A DNA stretch of 44,958 nt from an uncultured Lachnospiraceae bacterium. Its GTDB lineage: Bacteria; Bacillota; Clostridia; Lachnospirales; Lachnospiraceae. The stretch lies in assembly GCA_950097145.1 (NCBI GenBank), contig CATNCF010000024.1, positions 1 through 44,958 on the forward strand. Reading direction: 5' to 3'. Shown piece by piece: positions 16,309-24,410 of this stretch. A program made the position numbers and the translations under genes. Numbering within the stretch: the first letter of the stretch is position 1; every line of letters begins with the position of its first letter. A model generated the notes under the pieces. The model ran no database searches and was not told where the DNA came from. It was given only the letters and a program-made list of their open reading frames with translations.

Positions 16309-17066
16309 AATACGTCAAATCATGCATCATCGCATTTTCCATGTATTCTAAGATTCCCATGCCAGGGATTGCCTGGGAACAAGAGGCCATGAAATATGTG
16401 ATGTGTTTCTTTCCCTGGGTGGGCGCTGTGATTGGGTGCTGCTTTTACTTATTGGGCATTTATGGAAGGCAGATTCCGATAAATTCCCAATTGTATGGGG
16501 CGCTTTTGACAGTACTTCCCGTACTGCTTACCGGGGGCATTCATATGGATGGTTTTTTGGACACCATAGACGCTCTTAGTTCCTGGCAGACCAGGGAACG
16601 GCGGCTGGAAATATTAAAAGATTCTCATGCGGGAGCCTTTGCAGTGATTGGCGGCTGCGTGTATTTTTTGTTATATTTTGGATTTGCTTCAGAGCTGAAT
16701 CCACATGAAATCCCAGTGGCTGCGCTGGGGTTTTTCTTAAGCCGCTGTCTCAGCGGCTATGCAGTGACATCTTTTCCCTGCGCCAAAGACAGCGGGCTTG
16801 CAGCAATATTTTCCAGTGGGGCAGATAAAAAAAATGCAGGATTTATCCTGCTTTTGGAAGCAATACTTGCTATGGCGGGGCTGCTGTGGCTGGACAGAAT
16901 CGCCGGACTTGCATTGGTTCTAGTATCTTTTTTGGCATTTTTTGGATATTACAGAATGTCGATCAATAAATTCGGCGGGATTACCGGAGATCTTGCAGGA
17001 TGGTTTCTGCAGGTGTGTGAACTGCTGCAGTTGTTTTCTCTGATAATAGTTGGAAAGTTTTTGTGA
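16305..17066 (+). CDS. cobS: Adenosylcobinamide-GDP ribazoletransferase CobS
   Basis: Integral membrane enzyme joining adenosylcobinamide-GDP to alpha-ribazole to complete the nucleotide loop. The Asp-rich motif GGIHMDGFLDTIDALSS near residue 85 and DSHAGAFAVIGG near 108 are diagnostic. Several hydrophobic spans surround them, including FPWVGAVIGCCFYLLGIYG and LLYFGFASEL. About 253 residues is normal. I chose ATG 16305, five bases after GGAGG and inside an ATGA overlap with cobU; an ATG at 16293 falls within that ribosome site. It is the last cobalamin gene in the window; no clear intrinsic terminator follows it. Confidence 0.94.
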   Translation: MKYVKSCIIAFSMYSKIPMPGIAWEQEAMKYVMCFFPWVGAVIGCCFYLLGIYGRQIPINSQLYGALLTVLPVLLTGGIHMDGFLDTIDALSSWQTRERRLEILKDSHAGAFAVIGGCVYFLLYFGFASELNPHEIPVAALGFFLSRCLSGYAVTSFPCAKDSGLAAIFSSGADKKNAGFILLLEAILAMAGLLWLDRIAGLALVLVSFLAFFGYYRMSINKFGGITGDLAGWFLQVCELLQLFSLIIVGKFL

Positions 17067-17181
17067 AGTTTTCCTTAGTTTACGCGGGTGCAACGGATTG
17101 TTGCTGGTAATTTACTTGGAAAAATGATAGTCTGATGGCAATCCCCATAGGGGAAATATTGTCAGAAAGGGAATCAAGTTT

Positions 17182-18141
17182 ATGGAAAAGAGCATAGGGG
17201 AACGATTGAAGGAGTGCCGCATAAAACGTCAGTGGAGCCAGCAGGAACTTGCAGAACTGCTCCATGTGACCCGGCAGGCAGTTTCCAATTGGGAGAGGAA
17301 TAAGACTCTTCCGGATGTGTATATGGTAAAAGAGATTGCATCGGTGTTTGATTTAACCTTAGATGAATTTATGGAGAATACCCGGCAGGCAGAAGTAACA
17401 ATGCCGAAACTTCCCGGAAGGCTGCTTGCAGCGTCCTTTGCGGTGATTCTTTTTTACTTTATTCTCGGTGGAATTACCGGACGAATTATGGTGGAACTTG
17501 TGGCAGGGATGGTGATTATCAGTGTGTTCTGCCAGATGTTTCTGCACTTGTATTTTTCCAGTTCAGTAAAAAGCGGCAATTTTTCTATGCTGGCTGGGTT
17601 TGACAGTAAGGTAGAGTACCGGGTGGAAGAGGTAAAGAAGGTATTGATACAGATGGACATGCATAATTCCTGTTCTGCTTTTGGGGCAGTGCTGCTCCTT
17701 GGACTTTGCGGATTTCTGGAAGCAGAGCAGAGAGAAATTGTCAGTATGTGTGCAATTTTGTTTTATTGTGTAGATCTAACTTTGGCAATCTGTTTCATTA
17801 ATTACCGAAATATTGAGCGGACTATGGTAAAAGAAAAAGACCAGAAGACAGCCAAAGCAGGATATGTATCACTCTGCTGGTATATGGGATGGCTGTTTTC
17901 CTTTATAGGAGCTTTAATCGTAAAATTAGAATGGAGATCCATTGAGAACAATTCCAGGGAATCTATGGGATATCTGGGATGGATTGCTTTGTTTTTACTG
18001 GTTGTTACCGCAGAGCTTTTTTTTGAGCAGTATCGGGCGAAAAAAGAAGTGGAGGCTGACAGGAAGTACAAACCGGGAATGATGTTTTGGATTAGTACAG
18101 CTCTGGCTGCAGGGATTATGTTTTGGATGCTTTTTAGCTAA
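17182..18141 (+). CDS. Membrane-anchored XRE-family transcriptional regulator
   Basis: About 319 residues. Residues 5-62 form a helix-turn-helix domain of the XRE/Cro type (IGERLKECRIKRQWSQQEL, then VTRQAVSNWERNKTLPDVY). The remainder has about seven hydrophobic spans, for example LLAASFAVILFYFILGG, LVAGMVIISVFCQMFLHL and YLGWIALFLLVVTAELFF. DNA binding and membrane sensing therefore appear joined in one protein. Such one-component membrane regulators are common in Firmicutes; the signal and targets here are unknown. It stands alone after cobS. A short CCCC-ATA-GGGG hairpin lies in its leader and could be an operator. It is not phage-like in context. Confidence 0.85.
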   Translation: MEKSIGERLKECRIKRQWSQQELAELLHVTRQAVSNWERNKTLPDVYMVKEIASVFDLTLDEFMENTRQAEVTMPKLPGRLLAASFAVILFYFILGGITGRIMVELVAGMVIISVFCQMFLHLYFSSSVKSGNFSMLAGFDSKVEYRVEEVKKVLIQMDMHNSCSAFGAVLLLGLCGFLEAEQREIVSMCAILFYCVDLTLAICFINYRNIERTMVKEKDQKTAKAGYVSLCWYMGWLFSFIGALIVKLEWRSIENNSRESMGYLGWIALFLLVVTAELFFEQYRAKKEVEADRKYKPGMMFWISTALAAGIMFWMLFS

Positions 18142-18213
18142 AATTTCCTACATATTTTCCGTAAAGCAGAGAATACTATCAGGGACAAATATCATTTAAG
18201 AAAGGAGATTCCC

Positions 18214-18399
18214 ATGAATCCAATATCAGAAAAGGAATTATCTGCTTTAAACGATCTGCTTACAGGCGAAGAGCTTCTGATTAAGAAATTCCAGGTTTTG
18301 GCAGATAACTGTACCGATACGGAAATCAAGGCAAAGTTTACGGAGATTTCCAATGAGCACAAAGAGCATTTCCGCTCTCTGTATTCCCAGTTAAGCTAA
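18214..18399 (+). CDS. Small spore coat-like protein
   Basis: 61 residues, all helical in character (MNPISEKELSALNDLLTGEE). It resembles the short coat-associated proteins that precede CotF-domain proteins in many Clostridia. It looks like the first half of a ferritin-like helical hairpin, with EHKEHFRSLYSQL at the end. AAAGGAG lies at a proper distance upstream. The CotF-domain gene follows after 26 bases, so the pair is probably one transcript. A role in the spore coat is inferred from this pairing. Confidence 0.7.
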   Translation: MNPISEKELSALNDLLTGEELLIKKFQVLADNCTDTEIKAKFTEISNEHKEHFRSLYSQLS

Positions 18400-18425
18400 T
18401 GAACGGCAAAATCAGGAGGTAAACC

Positions 18426-18698
18426 ATGCAGCAGTCATTTTATTCAGAAAAAGAAATGTTTGCGGATGCGCTGACCGCAGAAAAAACAGCTACAACCCTT
18501 TATAATACTTTTTCCAATGAATGTGTTCACAATAATGTGAGAAATGCCATTTTAGATTGTCTGGAAAAAGAGCATAATATCCAGAATGAAGTGTTCAATA
18601 TGATGCACGACAGAGGATATTATCCAACTCCTTCTGCAGAGACTCAGAAGATCGATGAGGCAAAGCAGAAGTTTGGACAATGTATGCAGAGTTTCTAA
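18426..18698 (+). CDS. Coat F (CotF) domain spore coat protein
   Basis: 90 residues with the layout of the Coat F family: an N-terminal helix (YSEKEMFADALTAEKTATTL), a second helix with LDCLEKEHNIQNEVFNMM, and the C-terminal GYYPTPSAE. CotF proteins are outer spore-coat components in Bacillus; in Clostridia the small homologues are often made late in sporulation. AGGAGG stands six bases before the ATG. A long hairpin downstream separates it from the converging ABC-F gene. No sporulation-sigma promoter could be assigned with confidence. Confidence 0.8.
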   Translation: MQQSFYSEKEMFADALTAEKTATTLYNTFSNECVHNNVRNAILDCLEKEHNIQNEVFNMMHDRGYYPTPSAETQKIDEAKQKFGQCMQSF

Positions 18699-18720
18699 TT
18701 ATGATATACTCACGGCTGAT

Positions 18721-18768
18721 GAAATATGCCGCATCTGCAAGGGAACAATTGCAGGTGCGGCATATTTC
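18721..18768. terminator. Bidirectional hairpin between the cotF-like gene and the ABC-F gene
   Basis: Twenty-base arms (18721-18740 and 18749-18768) pair with a single G-T wobble around an eight-base loop. The outer ends of the arms are AT-rich (GAAATATGCC and GGCATATTTC). It lies between converging genes, so it probably terminates both. Confidence 0.7.
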
Positions 18769-18816
18769 TAGTCGTTTTTCAATCACTTCGTATACGAGAA
18801 TTATGAAAACGTTGTA

Positions 18817-20457
18817 CTAGTCGTCAGCTTCCTGATCAGTGCTGGTAGAATATACTTGTCTCTTCCTTGCCATTTCATCACTCTCTAAGTATTCGTCGTA
18901 AGTTGTAATCTTGTCGATAAAAGTACCGTTTGGCAGGAACTCAATAATACGGTTTGCCGTGGTCTGTACTACCTGATGATCACGGGAGGCAAACAGCAGC
19001 ACGCCTGGGAATTTCATAAGGCCGTTATTCAGGGCGGTAATGCTCTCCATATCCAGATGATCGGTGGGTTCATCCAGAATCAGGATATTGGAGCCTTCGA
19101 TCATCATCCGGGACAAGAGTACCCGTACCTTTTCCCCGCCGGATAATACCCGCATTTTCTTCACGCCGTCTTCCCCGGCAAACAGCATTCTGCCAAGGAA
19201 GCCCCGGACATAGGTGGCGTCCTTGATTTCAGAGAATTGGGTCAGCCAGTCTGCGATCTGCAGATCGGTATCGAAAATGGCAGTGTTGTCTTTCGGAAAA
19301 TATGACTGGCTTGTGGTAACACCCCACTTGTAATTGCCCTCATCTGGTTCAAGTTCCCCGGCGAGAATCTGGAACAGTGTGGTCTTGGCAGTTTCGTTGC
19401 TTCCTACAAATGCGATTTTGTCATCATGTCCCACAATAAATGATACATTGTCTAATATCTTCACACCGTCAATGGTTTTACTTAAATTTTCCACTGTTAA
19501 TACTTCATTTCCAATTTCTCTTACAGGCCGGAAATCAATGTAAGGATATTTGCGGCTGGAAGGTTTGATTTCATCCAACTGGATTTTTTCCAGGGCTTTC
19601 TTCCGGGAGGTCGCCTGTTTGGATTTGGAGGCATTGGCGGAGAAACGGGAAATGAATTCCTGCAGCTCTTTGATTTTCTCTTCTTTCTTCTTATTGGCTT
19701 CTTTCATCTGCTTGATTAGAAGCTGGCTGGATTCGTACCAGAAATCATAATTTCCGGCATATAATTGTATTTTTGCATAGTCGATGTCTGCCGTGTGGGT
19801 GCAGACCTTATTGAGAAAATAACGGTCATGGGACACTACAATTACCGTATTGTCAAAATTGATCAGAAATTCTTCCAGCCATGCAATGGCTTCCAGATCC
19901 AAGTGGTTGGTAGGCTCGTCTAACAGCAGGATGTCAGGGTTTCCGAACAGGGCCTGGGCAAGGAGCACCTTCACTTTCAGATCGCCAGTGAGATCCTTCA
20001 TCATGGAATAGTGGAATTCTGTATCAATGCCCAGCCCATTTAAAAGCTGGGCCGCGTCGGACTCCGCATTCCAGCCATCCATTTCAGCAAATTCGGCTTC
20101 CAGTTCGCTGGCACGAATGCCGTCTTCGTCAGAAAAATCTTCTTTCATGTAGATAGCGTCTTTTTCCTTCATAATGTCATAAAGACGCTGGTTTCCCATA
20201 ATGACAGTGTCAAGTACAGAAAACTCATCATACTTGAAATGATCCTGCTGAAGGAAGGAGAGCCGCTGTCCAGGGGTAATGATGACTTCCCCTTTGGTGG
20301 GTTCTAACTGTCCATTTAAAATTTTAAGAAATGTGGATTTTCCAGCCCCGTTGGCGCCGATCAGTCCATAGCAGTTTCCTTCGGTGAATTTAATATTTAC
20401 ATCTTCAAATAAAGCTTTTTTACCGATCCTGAGAGTTACATTGTTTGCACTAATCAT
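18817..20457 (-). CDS. ykpA: ABC-F family ATPase (YkpA/YbiT type)
   Basis: About 546 residues with two ABC ATPase modules and no membrane domain, the plan of ABC-F translation factors. The first module has GLIGANGAGKSTFLKILNG and the Walker B ILLLDEPTNHLDLEAI, but its signature is LTGDLKVKV. The second has a good LSGGEKVRVLLSR and LILDEPTDHLDMESI, but a degenerate Walker A (GSNETAKTTLFQIL). From memory, a weak second P-loop is usual in the YkpA subgroup. A basic helical linker (near 240-300) joins them. ATG 20457 has AGAAAGG upstream; a TTG at 20481 is less likely. No drug-resistance role can be claimed. Confidence 0.88.
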   Translation of the reverse strand: MISANNVTLRIGKKALFEDVNIKFTEGNCYGLIGANGAGKSTFLKILNGQLEPTKGEVIITPGQRLSFLQQDHFKYDEFSVLDTVIMGNQRLYDIMKEKDAIYMKEDFSDEDGIRASELEAEFAEMDGWNAESDAAQLLNGLGIDTEFHYSMMKDLTGDLKVKVLLAQALFGNPDILLLDEPTNHLDLEAIAWLEEFLINFDNTVIVVSHDRYFLNKVCTHTADIDYAKIQLYAGNYDFWYESSQLLIKQMKEANKKKEEKIKELQEFISRFSANASKSKQATSRKKALEKIQLDEIKPSSRKYPYIDFRPVREIGNEVLTVENLSKTIDGVKILDNVSFIVGHDDKIAFVGSNETAKTTLFQILAGELEPDEGNYKWGVTTSQSYFPKDNTAIFDTDLQIADWLTQFSEIKDATYVRGFLGRMLFAGEDGVKKMRVLSGGEKVRVLLSRMMIEGSNILILDEPTDHLDMESITALNNGLMKFPGVLLFASRDHQVVQTTANRIIEFLPNGTFIDKITTYDEYLESDEMARKRQVYSTSTDQEADD

Positions 20458-20530
20458 TCTATCTAACCTTTCTGCGTTCAAATTTTCATTCTAAGTATAC
20501 CGTAAATCTGCTATTTTGCAAGAAGTTTTA

Positions 20531-20559
20531 TTGAAAATGCAGGAAAAATTTGCTATCAT
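20531..20559 (+). promoter_or_regulatory. Promoter for the c-di-GMP protein
   Basis: TTGAAA (20531-20536), a 17-base spacer and TATCAT (20554-20559) lie in the intergenic space divergent from the ABC-F gene. Confidence 0.5.
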
Positions 20560-20626
20560 AAAAAATAACAGCGTTTTGACAGAAGCAGGTAAGATTGACA
20601 GGAGCATTTAGAAGCGGGGTTTTTTT

Positions 20627-23600
20627 ATGGAGAATCAAAGGATGCGGGAGGCATTTTTCCAGCAGGAACAGGAGCAGATATTTGCAGAGATCCCATGCGG
20701 TATCTGCTGTATTGGCTATGAAGAGCCAGAGGATATGGACAATGATAATTTTTCTTTACTATATGGCAGCGAAGGATTTTTTCAGTGTATCGGTTATACC
20801 AGGGAAGAATTTGCAGTTGCAGGAAATGATATCCGTTCTGTGGTAACAGTCAAGCAGCGGCAGGAGGTTCGCAGGCAGCTCAATGAGGCTATGAATGAGA
20901 TTGGGCAGAATATGTTCCAGAACTACCGGATTTGTAATCCACGGGGCAATGAATTTCATGTGCTGTTTTCAATGAAAATGGTGAAAATGCAGCCAGAATT
21001 CCATGTGCTGCTGCTGGCATGTATGCGGCAGGATCCAGTTTTGGAAGAAAGGATACAGCATGACAGGCAGTGGGCTCAGATGGAACAAAGTATGGAACGT
21101 TTCAAAAGGATGATTTTGAAACTTCCTGCGGGATGTGCTGTACTTCAGGGGACGGAACGGTGGGAACTGGTCAGCGGCAATGAAGAATTTTTCCATATTA
21201 TTGGTTACAGCCTGGAGGAAATCCAGGTGCTTCCCAATGATTTTTTAGATGCTGTATACCGGGAGGACCGAAAGAATTTAAAGAAGTTAATGCAAGAGCT
21301 GATTTATACAGATAAGGTAGGGCAGTGTGAACTGCGTATTTGCGGGAAGAATGGGGAACTCCGCTGGATTGCGCTGAATGTGCGTCTGTTCTATTATCAG
21401 GAGAGGATGCCCTATTTTCTCATTTCAAGCTGGGATATACACAGGCGGAAACGGGTAGAAGAGGAATTATATCTTCAGACAGAACGTTATAAAATGGTGG
21501 AAGAGATCAATCAGGAATTTCCTTTTGAATATGATGTGAATTCTAAAACTATTTTTATTGCGCCTCAATCAAACGTCATGCTCGCTGACCGAAGTGGCAA
21601 TGGCTTTTTTGTTCCAGCAGAGGCGCTGGAGAAGATTTTGTTCCGGGAGGACTGTGAAGAATTTTTTGAGATGCTTGCCCATGCTTCCACTGCAGAGGAA
21701 AAGGGGATGCTGGAATACCGGGTGAACATTGCAGATTTTGGAGAAAGGCCGGTCTATGCCTGGCATAGAACGATCTATAAAAGCGTGCCGGGAGAAAATG
21801 GAAAGATTTTAAGAATCCTGGGACGCACAGAAGACATTACCAGGGAAAAACATCTCCAGGACGAGATAGAACAGAGACTGAAACAGGATGATCTTACTGG
21901 ACTTTTGAATAAGTCTACCACGAAATCTGAGATTGAGGGATTTCTCAAAGACAATATCCGGGGAAGCCATGCGTTATTTTTGATTGATGTGGATAATTTT
22001 AAGACCATCAATGATACGCTTGGACATATGTTTGGAGACAGTGTGCTGATCAATGTGGCAAAGAAAATACAGGAACAGTTTCGGGCAACGGATGTGGTGG
22101 GAAGAATCGGCGGCGATGAATTTATGGTGTTTATGAAATATACCGATTTTTACCAGGCCAAGCAGAAGGCAGAGAGAATTTGTAACTCTACAAAGCAGAT
22201 CTACCATGGAAGAGACGGGGAGGAAGTGCAGGTGAGCTGCAGCGTGGGCGTTGCCCTCTACGGAGCCATAAAAGAGAGCTACAGTTCCCTGTTTTCCAAG
22301 GCTGATATGGCCATGTACCAGGCGAAGGAAGCTGGCAAAAACCAGTACCGGGTGGCAGAGGGCATAGATCCCATGTGGAAGATCCGAAAGGCCAGCAGGA
22401 TTGAAGGGCGCAGCAGCCAGTATAAGGCAGGAAAAATGCAGGACATGGATTTCCTGTCAGAAGCATTTTCACTGTTGTCTCATGCAAAAGATTTGAATGA
22501 TTCTTTGAATATTCTAATGGAGCGGATTGGCAGGCAGTACGATTTAGGCAGGGTTGCAGTGCTGGAATGCGACAGGGACAGGAAAGAACTGATTCAGACC
22601 AACTGCTGGACCAGGGAAAACGGTATTCTGGACAAGCCGGAATTTGTGGATAAATATGGAAACTGGGATGGATTCAAAAGTGGTTTTGATGAGTGGGGAT
22701 TGTCTTATATTGACGATTGTCTGGGAGATGAAAGGGTATCAGAGGCAGACCGGGAGGTTTTTCAGGAGCGCAGGATGCGTGCTATTGTGAACTGCAGTTT
22801 TTCCTATTCAGAATTGGGAGAGGGATTCATTTCATTTTGTGATTTGGAACGGCCTAGGAACTGGACGAATTTTGAGAAGGAGACATTTTTGGAATTATCA
22901 AAAATGCTGTCCGTTTTTGTGGCGCTCCGGGTACAGCGTGAGGCGGATCAGAAAGCAATCCGGCGTTTGAAGCACCGGGACATGCTGACAGGACTTTATA
23001 TTGAAGAAGTATTTAAGAAGCGGGTGAAGAAGGAACTGCGCAATTGGAACAGCGAACTGCAGTATGCCATTGTATATACGGATGTTAATGATTTTTCATA
23101 TATCAATGAGAACTTTGGCCATGAGGCAGGAAATGAGATTCTCAAGAAATTTGCAGCGCGGATCCGAAGCGGAACCAACAAGATTTCCTGCAGGCTTTAT
23201 TCCGATTTGTTTGTTACTCTGATCTGGGGGGAAGACAAGGAGACAATTTTAAAGATTGTATCAGGAGCAAATGCAGAGTTTTCAAAGCAGCAGCGGGAAA
23301 TTTATACTGCCTGCAATCTCAGGCTGTCTACGGGCATTTATTTTATTGAAGAGCAGGATGAGAGCTTGGACATCGCAATTGAGAATGCAAATATAGCCAG
23401 GAAGAGCATTAAAGGAAGCAATTTGTTCTGTAGAGTTTATGAACCCAGGATGCGCAGGCAGAGGGAAATAGAAAAACAGGTGCTGGCAGAATTTCAGAAT
23501 AATCTTGCAGAGGGAAGATTTCAGGTTTATATACAGCCCAAATTTCTGCTGTCCCAATTTGAACTCTTTGGCGGGGAAGCCCTGGTGCGCTTGAAGAAAA

Positions 23601-24229
23601 AAAATGGAAGCCTGGAAGCCCCTGGCATGTTTATTCCTATTTTAGAAAAATCCGGGTATATCGTAGATTTGGATTTTTATATGTATGAACAGGTTCTAAT
23701 TTATATGAAACGATGGGGAAATGAAGGAAAACAGCTTCCAGTGATTTCTGTGAATTTTTCCAGGAGCCATTTTGAAAAAGATGGCATTTACAGCCGTATT
23801 GTAGAATTAACAGAAAAGTATCAGGTAGATCCCACGTACATAGAGATTGAGATTACAGAGAGTCTGTTTGTACTGGGCTATGAACTTGTCAAAACGGAGG
23901 TACAGCTTCTGCGGGCAGCAGGATTTCGGGTGGCTATTGATGATTTTGGCACAGGGTATTCCTCCTTGGGGATGCTTTTGGATATTCCAGCGGATATTGT
24001 GAAGATAGACAGGAGCTTTCTGAACCGGGAAAACCGCCGCAATGAGGAAGAATTTATTCGAAATATGGGCAGTCTGATCCGCAGTGTGAAGGAAGAAGTT
24101 ATCTTTGAAGGGATTGAGACGGAAGAGCAGAGAGAATTTCTTGTAAACTGCGGATTCCAGTATGGGCAGGGTTTTTTGTTTGACCGTCCGCTCCCTATAG
24201 AGGTGTTTCAAGAAAAATACATGAAATAA
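20627..24229 (+). CDS. PAS/GGDEF/GAF/EAL c-di-GMP turnover protein
   Basis: 1200 residues, predicted soluble. Approximate order: PAS-like domains at 15-130, 155-285 and 295-415; a GGDEF domain at 420-590; a GAF-like domain at 620-770; a second, degenerate GGDEF-like domain at 785-930; and an EAL domain at 945-1195. The first GGDEF is intact (RIGGDEFMVF), with an RATD inhibitory-site motif five residues before it. The second has lost the motif (RLYSDLFVTLIW). The EAL domain keeps GGEALVRL, IEIEITES, AIDDFGTGYSSLG, ADIVKIDRSF and FEGIETEEQ, so it is probably an active phosphodiesterase. Whether it makes or degrades c-di-GMP overall cannot be read from sequence. Confidence 0.88.
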   Translation: MENQRMREAFFQQEQEQIFAEIPCGICCIGYEEPEDMDNDNFSLLYGSEGFFQCIGYTREEFAVAGNDIRSVVTVKQRQEVRRQLNEAMNEIGQNMFQNYRICNPRGNEFHVLFSMKMVKMQPEFHVLLLACMRQDPVLEERIQHDRQWAQMEQSMERFKRMILKLPAGCAVLQGTERWELVSGNEEFFHIIGYSLEEIQVLPNDFLDAVYREDRKNLKKLMQELIYTDKVGQCELRICGKNGELRWIALNVRLFYYQERMPYFLISSWDIHRRKRVEEELYLQTERYKMVEEINQEFPFEYDVNSKTIFIAPQSNVMLADRSGNGFFVPAEALEKILFREDCEEFFEMLAHASTAEEKGMLEYRVNIADFGERPVYAWHRTIYKSVPGENGKILRILGRTEDITREKHLQDEIEQRLKQDDLTGLLNKSTTKSEIEGFLKDNIRGSHALFLIDVDNFKTINDTLGHMFGDSVLINVAKKIQEQFRATDVVGRIGGDEFMVFMKYTDFYQAKQKAERICNSTKQIYHGRDGEEVQVSCSVGVALYGAIKESYSSLFSKADMAMYQAKEAGKNQYRVAEGIDPMWKIRKASRIEGRSSQYKAGKMQDMDFLSEAFSLLSHAKDLNDSLNILMERIGRQYDLGRVAVLECDRDRKELIQTNCWTRENGILDKPEFVDKYGNWDGFKSGFDEWGLSYIDDCLGDERVSEADREVFQERRMRAIVNCSFSYSELGEGFISFCDLERPRNWTNFEKETFLELSKMLSVFVALRVQREADQKAIRRLKHRDMLTGLYIEEVFKKRVKKELRNWNSELQYAIVYTDVNDFSYINENFGHEAGNEILKKFAARIRSGTNKISCRLYSDLFVTLIWGEDKETILKIVSGANAEFSKQQREIYTACNLRLSTGIYFIEEQDESLDIAIENANIARKSIKGSNLFCRVYEPRMRRQREIEKQVLAEFQNNLAEGRFQVYIQPKFLLSQFELFGGEALVRLKKKNGSLEAPGMFIPILEKSGYIVDLDFYMYEQVLIYMKRWGNEGKQLPVISVNFSRSHFEKDGIYSRIVELTEKYQVDPTYIEIEITESLFVLGYELVKTEVQLLRAAGFRVAIDDFGTGYSSLGMLLDIPADIVKIDRSFLNRENRRNEEEFIRNMGSLIRSVKEEVIFEGIETEEQREFLVNCGFQYGQGFLFDRPLPIEVFQEKYMK

Positions 24230-24240
24230 AGCGAAAACTA

Positions 24241-24269
24241 TTGATTTTTTGCGCTATAATTATTATAGT
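24241..24269 (+). promoter_or_regulatory. Candidate promoter for nifJ
   Basis: TTGATT (24241-24246), a 17-base spacer and TATAGT (24264-24269) lie 12 bases after the preceding stop codon. It would give a leader of about 135 bases before nifJ. Confidence 0.45.
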
Positions 24270-24292
24270 ATAGTAGAAAGAAAATCTGCATG

Positions 24293-24385
24293 TCCGCTTC
24301 TCGCTGAAGTGATATGTTACCCGCACTGCGGCAGAAGTGGTTTGTGCCGCAAAAGCGGAGAATCCCGCGCAGCAGGGTTCTTTTT
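24293..24385 (+). ncRNA. Structured leader with terminator-like hairpin upstream of nifJ
   Basis: TCCGCTT (24293-24299) pairs perfectly with AAGCGGA (24353-24359), closing a domain. Inside it GCGGCA (24328-24333) pairs with TGCCGC (24345-24350). Directly after comes GAA-T-CCC (24360-24366) facing GGGTTC (24375-24380), followed by TTTTT, which resembles an intrinsic terminator. Alternatives compete: GCGG at 24355 can also pair with CCGC at 24347 or 24365. The nifJ ribosome site follows at 24397. I do not recognise a known riboswitch; no TPP-type consensus is present. Confidence 0.45.
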
Positions 24386-24410
24386 AAAAATTAAGCAGGA
24401 GGAAAATGTA

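Noticed and set aside
17182..18141. Phage repressor
   Set aside because: The helix-turn-helix protein has many membrane spans and no integrase or phage genes are nearby.
24293..24385. TPP riboswitch for the TPP-dependent nifJ product
   Set aside because: The CTGAGA element and other conserved TPP-riboswitch segments are absent.
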